Source: Brenneria populi (GTDB taxonomy: Bacteria; Pseudomonadota; Gammaproteobacteria; Enterobacterales; Enterobacteriaceae). Taken from it: a DNA stretch of 64,000 nt. How positions within the stretch are numbered: position 1 is the first letter of the stretch; each line of letters begins with the position of its first letter. The stretch covers positions 124,001 to 188,000 of the forward strand of contig NZ_JAYWTM010000011.1 of NCBI RefSeq assembly GCF_036016195.1. Direction: 5' to 3'. This document shows, in pieces, positions 62,450-64,000 of the stretch. The notes under the pieces were generated by a model. That model worked only from the letters and a program-made list of their open reading frames with translations, was not told the DNA's origin and searched no databases. Both the position numbers and the translations under genes were made by a program.

Positions 62450-62690
62450 AAAATACCATAAAATCTTAAAATTCAACATAAATAAACAAAAATAAATAAC
62501 ATCACATATTTTTAAACTTTTTTATCGCAAATCGGCGGTTCCGTATTGTTAAACATTAATTCTGCTTCTATCTTTACTGCGAATGGTTAAATTTATTTAT
62601 TAATAGATAAAAATAAATGATTCATAATGAACGCCATAATTTAATAATTAAAAGCCGCCCCCAGAAAAATTTTTCATACCGCGTGAAGTC
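62450..62690. other. AT-rich stretch upstream of the pilus locus
   Basis: Composition is dominated by A and T with many A/T runs, in contrast to the GC-rich backbone. There is no coding frame. This is the kind of DNA bound by H-NS upstream of acquired surface-structure genes; binding is inferred only from composition. Confidence 0.5.
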
Positions 62691-62807
62691 CGCGCCTTTA
62701 TGGTCAGACTGCGCCGGTGGCGGCGTATTGTCTAAAAGGCGAAGTGCCGCCTACGATAAATTAAGAGAAGAGTGAGCGGCAAGAAAAAAACGGCATATTT
62801 TCTCTAC

Positions 62808-62938
62808 GCCAAATAATTCGAGCCGCAGAATACAAACGTTTTTGCACGGCGCCTTGCGGCGGCCCCAACGGGGCCAACTCCACGGATGGAGCGAGTAACA
62901 AGGCCAACGCACAGGCAGCTTGAGGTATGACGAGTATA
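62808..62938 (-). repeat. Dispersed repeat family A, copy 5 (inverted)
   Basis: Contains GCCAAATAATTCGAGCCGCA, TGCGGCGGCCCCAACGGGGC and GATGGAGCGAGTAACAAGGC, then CAACGCACAGGCAGCTTGAG. About 131 bases, similar in length to copy 1 and opposite in orientation. It lies 31 bases from MITE copy 3. Confidence 0.75.
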
Positions 62939-62969
62939 GCGGAAGGCGAATAACCCTCGCCCAGAGAAT

Positions 62970-63082
62970 TAATTCCGCTCACTTAAGCCGGTTTTTAGGG
63001 GAAACACAGGGGGAAGTTCCCGTAGGGACGCCTCACCCCGGTGGTCGCCCCGCGTATCTCGATGCTTAAACGATCGGCATTA
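62970..63082 (-). mobile_element. IS4-type MITE (repeat family B), copy 3
   Basis: 113 bases with ends TAATTCCGCTCACTTAAGCC and (complement) TAATGCCGATCGTTTAAGC. It is flanked by CGCCCAGAGAAT (62958-62969) and CGCCCAAAGAAT (63083-63094), a 12-base duplication with one mismatch. Same orientation as copy 1. The right end faces the pilin gene 230 bases away. Confidence 0.88.
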
Positions 63083-63313
63083 CGCCCAAAGAATTAACTT
63101 TATCATGTGACGTTTTATTTGTATTTCACCTTACGGGAATAACGAAAATAGACTGTAAATACAGGATATTTAATTAATAGTGTTTCCACCTTGACGCCGA
63201 TATACAGATAGGCGCGTCTAACATTATTAATGAATAATATAGATATGGACTATTTATACTCTGAATAATCCATGCCGGTGAAATAAATACGATGCACATA
63301 TAAAGGAATCGCT

Positions 63314-63859
63314 ATGAATGCCAAGAAAAAAATACTGTCCGCGCTGGCAGCGTTGTTAACGCTGGGCGTCATGCCCACCGCCTATAGTTCAACCGTCACC
63401 GGCCAAATAGGCGTGACATTAACCATCACCACGGCCTGTACGGTGGAGAACGGCGCCAGTTCCGGCAGTACATGGGGCACTATCGATTTCGGCTCATACA
63501 GCAGCCTGTCCGCCAATATCGACGGGCAAACCACCAACACGTCGGGCAGCGGCCTGGCGGTCACCTGCTCCGAAGGCACGCCGGCCACCGTCTACATCGG
63601 TTCCGGCGCCAACGACTCCTCAACGCTGCGCACATTAGCGCCCAGTTCCGGCAGCTATAAGATCCCCTATCGTCTCTACAGCGATTCGGCCCGCACAACG
63701 GAAATACCGCTTAACGACACCAACGGCATAACGCTCACCGCAACCGGCGTCGCCCAGTCAATTCCCGTTTATGCCCGCATCCTGCCCGCCGATCAGACCA
63801 TTATATCTCCGACCGCCGGCACCTATACCGACACGGTTGCCGCCACCGTCGAGTGGTAG
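63314..63859 (+). CDS. Spore coat U domain pilin, CsuA/B-like major subunit
   Basis: 181-residue secreted protein with a signal peptide (MNAKKKILSALAALLTLGVM, then PTAYS). A single SCPU domain follows: VTGQIGVTLTITTACTVENG, WGTIDFGSY, LAVTCSEGTPATVYIG, IPVYARILPADQ and TVAATVEW. Such proteins are the major pilins of Csu-type archaic chaperone-usher pili involved in biofilm on abiotic surfaces. AAAGGAATCGCT precedes the ATG. It is followed after 66 bases by another secreted protein's start. Confidence 0.85.
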   Translation: MNAKKKILSALAALLTLGVMPTAYSSTVTGQIGVTLTITTACTVENGASSGSTWGTIDFGSYSSLSANIDGQTTNTSGSGLAVTCSEGTPATVYIGSGANDSSTLRTLAPSSGSYKIPYRLYSDSARTTEIPLNDTNGITLTATGVAQSIPVYARILPADQTIISPTAGTYTDTVAATVEW

Positions 63860-63925
63860 TTCTGAGTTCAGGCCGGAACGCCGCGCTTCCGACCTGTCTA
63901 CGGTTACTCATGCGCGAGGATTAGG

Positions 63926-64000
63926 ATGATTTTCCAGCAGATATCGCCCTGGTTGCTACTCTTGTTCATCGCTTCGCACCCTTTATCGGCCGTCGCATTG
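63926..64000 (+). CDS. Second Csu-type pilus gene, 5' end (partial)
   Basis: 25 codons to the window edge, starting MIFQQISPWLLLLFIASHPL and continuing SAVAL. This is a typical signal peptide, with GAGGATTAGG as ribosome site. By position it is likely a minor SCPU pilin (CsuA or CsuB-like) of the same operon, but only the leader is visible. Confidence 0.6.
   Translation, partial: MIFQQISPWLLLLFIASHPLSAVAL

Larger units (their letters stand above)
61888..63313. other. Gene-free repeat-rich tract before the pilus genes
   Basis: About 1.4 kb with no credible gene. It contains three copies of repeat family A, one IS4-type MITE and an AT-rich stretch at 62450-62690. In E. coli sixA is followed by fadJ; here synteny breaks. 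The clustering of repeats at the edge of an accessory locus suggests a recombination or insertion hot spot. Confidence 0.7.

Noticed and set aside
1..64000. CRISPR array, prophage, tRNA or rRNA genes
   Set aside because: No regularly spaced direct repeats, phage genes or recognisable tRNA/rRNA sequence were seen on reading; a dedicated tRNA search was not possible.

Overview
The window is chromosomal DNA of a gammaproteobacterium of the order Enterobacterales. Gene content and order follow the Escherichia coli nuo-to-sixA segment almost gene for gene. LrhA/HexA beside nuo, the non-microcompartment ethanolamine genes, the azlCD and Csu-type pilin genes and the dispersed palindromic repeats suggest a Pectobacteriaceae-like lineage (Brenneria, Dickeya or Pectobacterium type). 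That placement is an inference; no rRNA or marker gene in the window settles it.

Layout. 1-12.9 kb: respiratory complex I operon read leftwards, nuoA to nuoM, with nuoM cut by the window edge. 13.5-20.9 kb: lrhA, alaA, yfbR, yfbS, hxpA, yfbU and yfbV. 21.4-24.9 kb: ackA-pta acetate node. 24.9-25.7 kb: remnants of a lost sugar-acid PTS locus (truncated LacI-type regulator plus a fragment of a UlaA-type EIIC). 25.7-26.9 kb: yfcD and yfcE. 27.0-30.8 kb: eat-eutB-eutC, ethanolamine uptake and cleavage. 31.2-46.3 kb: conserved backbone folX, yfcH, hisJQMP, ubiX, purF, cvpA, dedD, folC, accD, dedA, truA, usg, pdxB. 46.5-48.3 kb: a periplasmic gamma-glutamyltransferase gene placed between pdxB and flk. 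48.6-53.4 kb: flk, fabB, mnmC. 53.5-56.0 kb: AraC-type regulator and azlCD amino-acid exporter. 56.1-61.9 kb: yfcL, epmC, yfcA, mepA, aroC, prmB, smrB, sixA. 61.9-63.3 kb: a gene-free, repeat-rich and partly AT-rich tract leading into the start of a spore-coat-U (Csu-type) pilus locus that runs off the right edge.

Two themes go beyond routine annotation. First, three nitrogen-scavenging units (hisJQMP, eat-eutBC and ggt) each carry a sigma-54 type -24/-12 element (GG-N10-GC) upstream. For ggt there is also a perfect NtrC dyad about 150 bp upstream, and for eat a near-perfect one about 140 bp upstream. Second, the window holds several families of non-autonomous mobile repeats. One is a ~112-bp MITE in three copies with ~19-bp terminal inverted repeats resembling those of IS4 and 10-12-bp target duplications; two copies form the 5' leaders of dedA and of the AraC-type gene. 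Another is a variable-length (about 70-214 bp) repeat in five copies. A third is a 360-bp inverted-repeat element that appears to have inserted into the loop of a transcription terminator. No rRNA, tRNA, CRISPR array, prophage or intact transposase gene was recognised.
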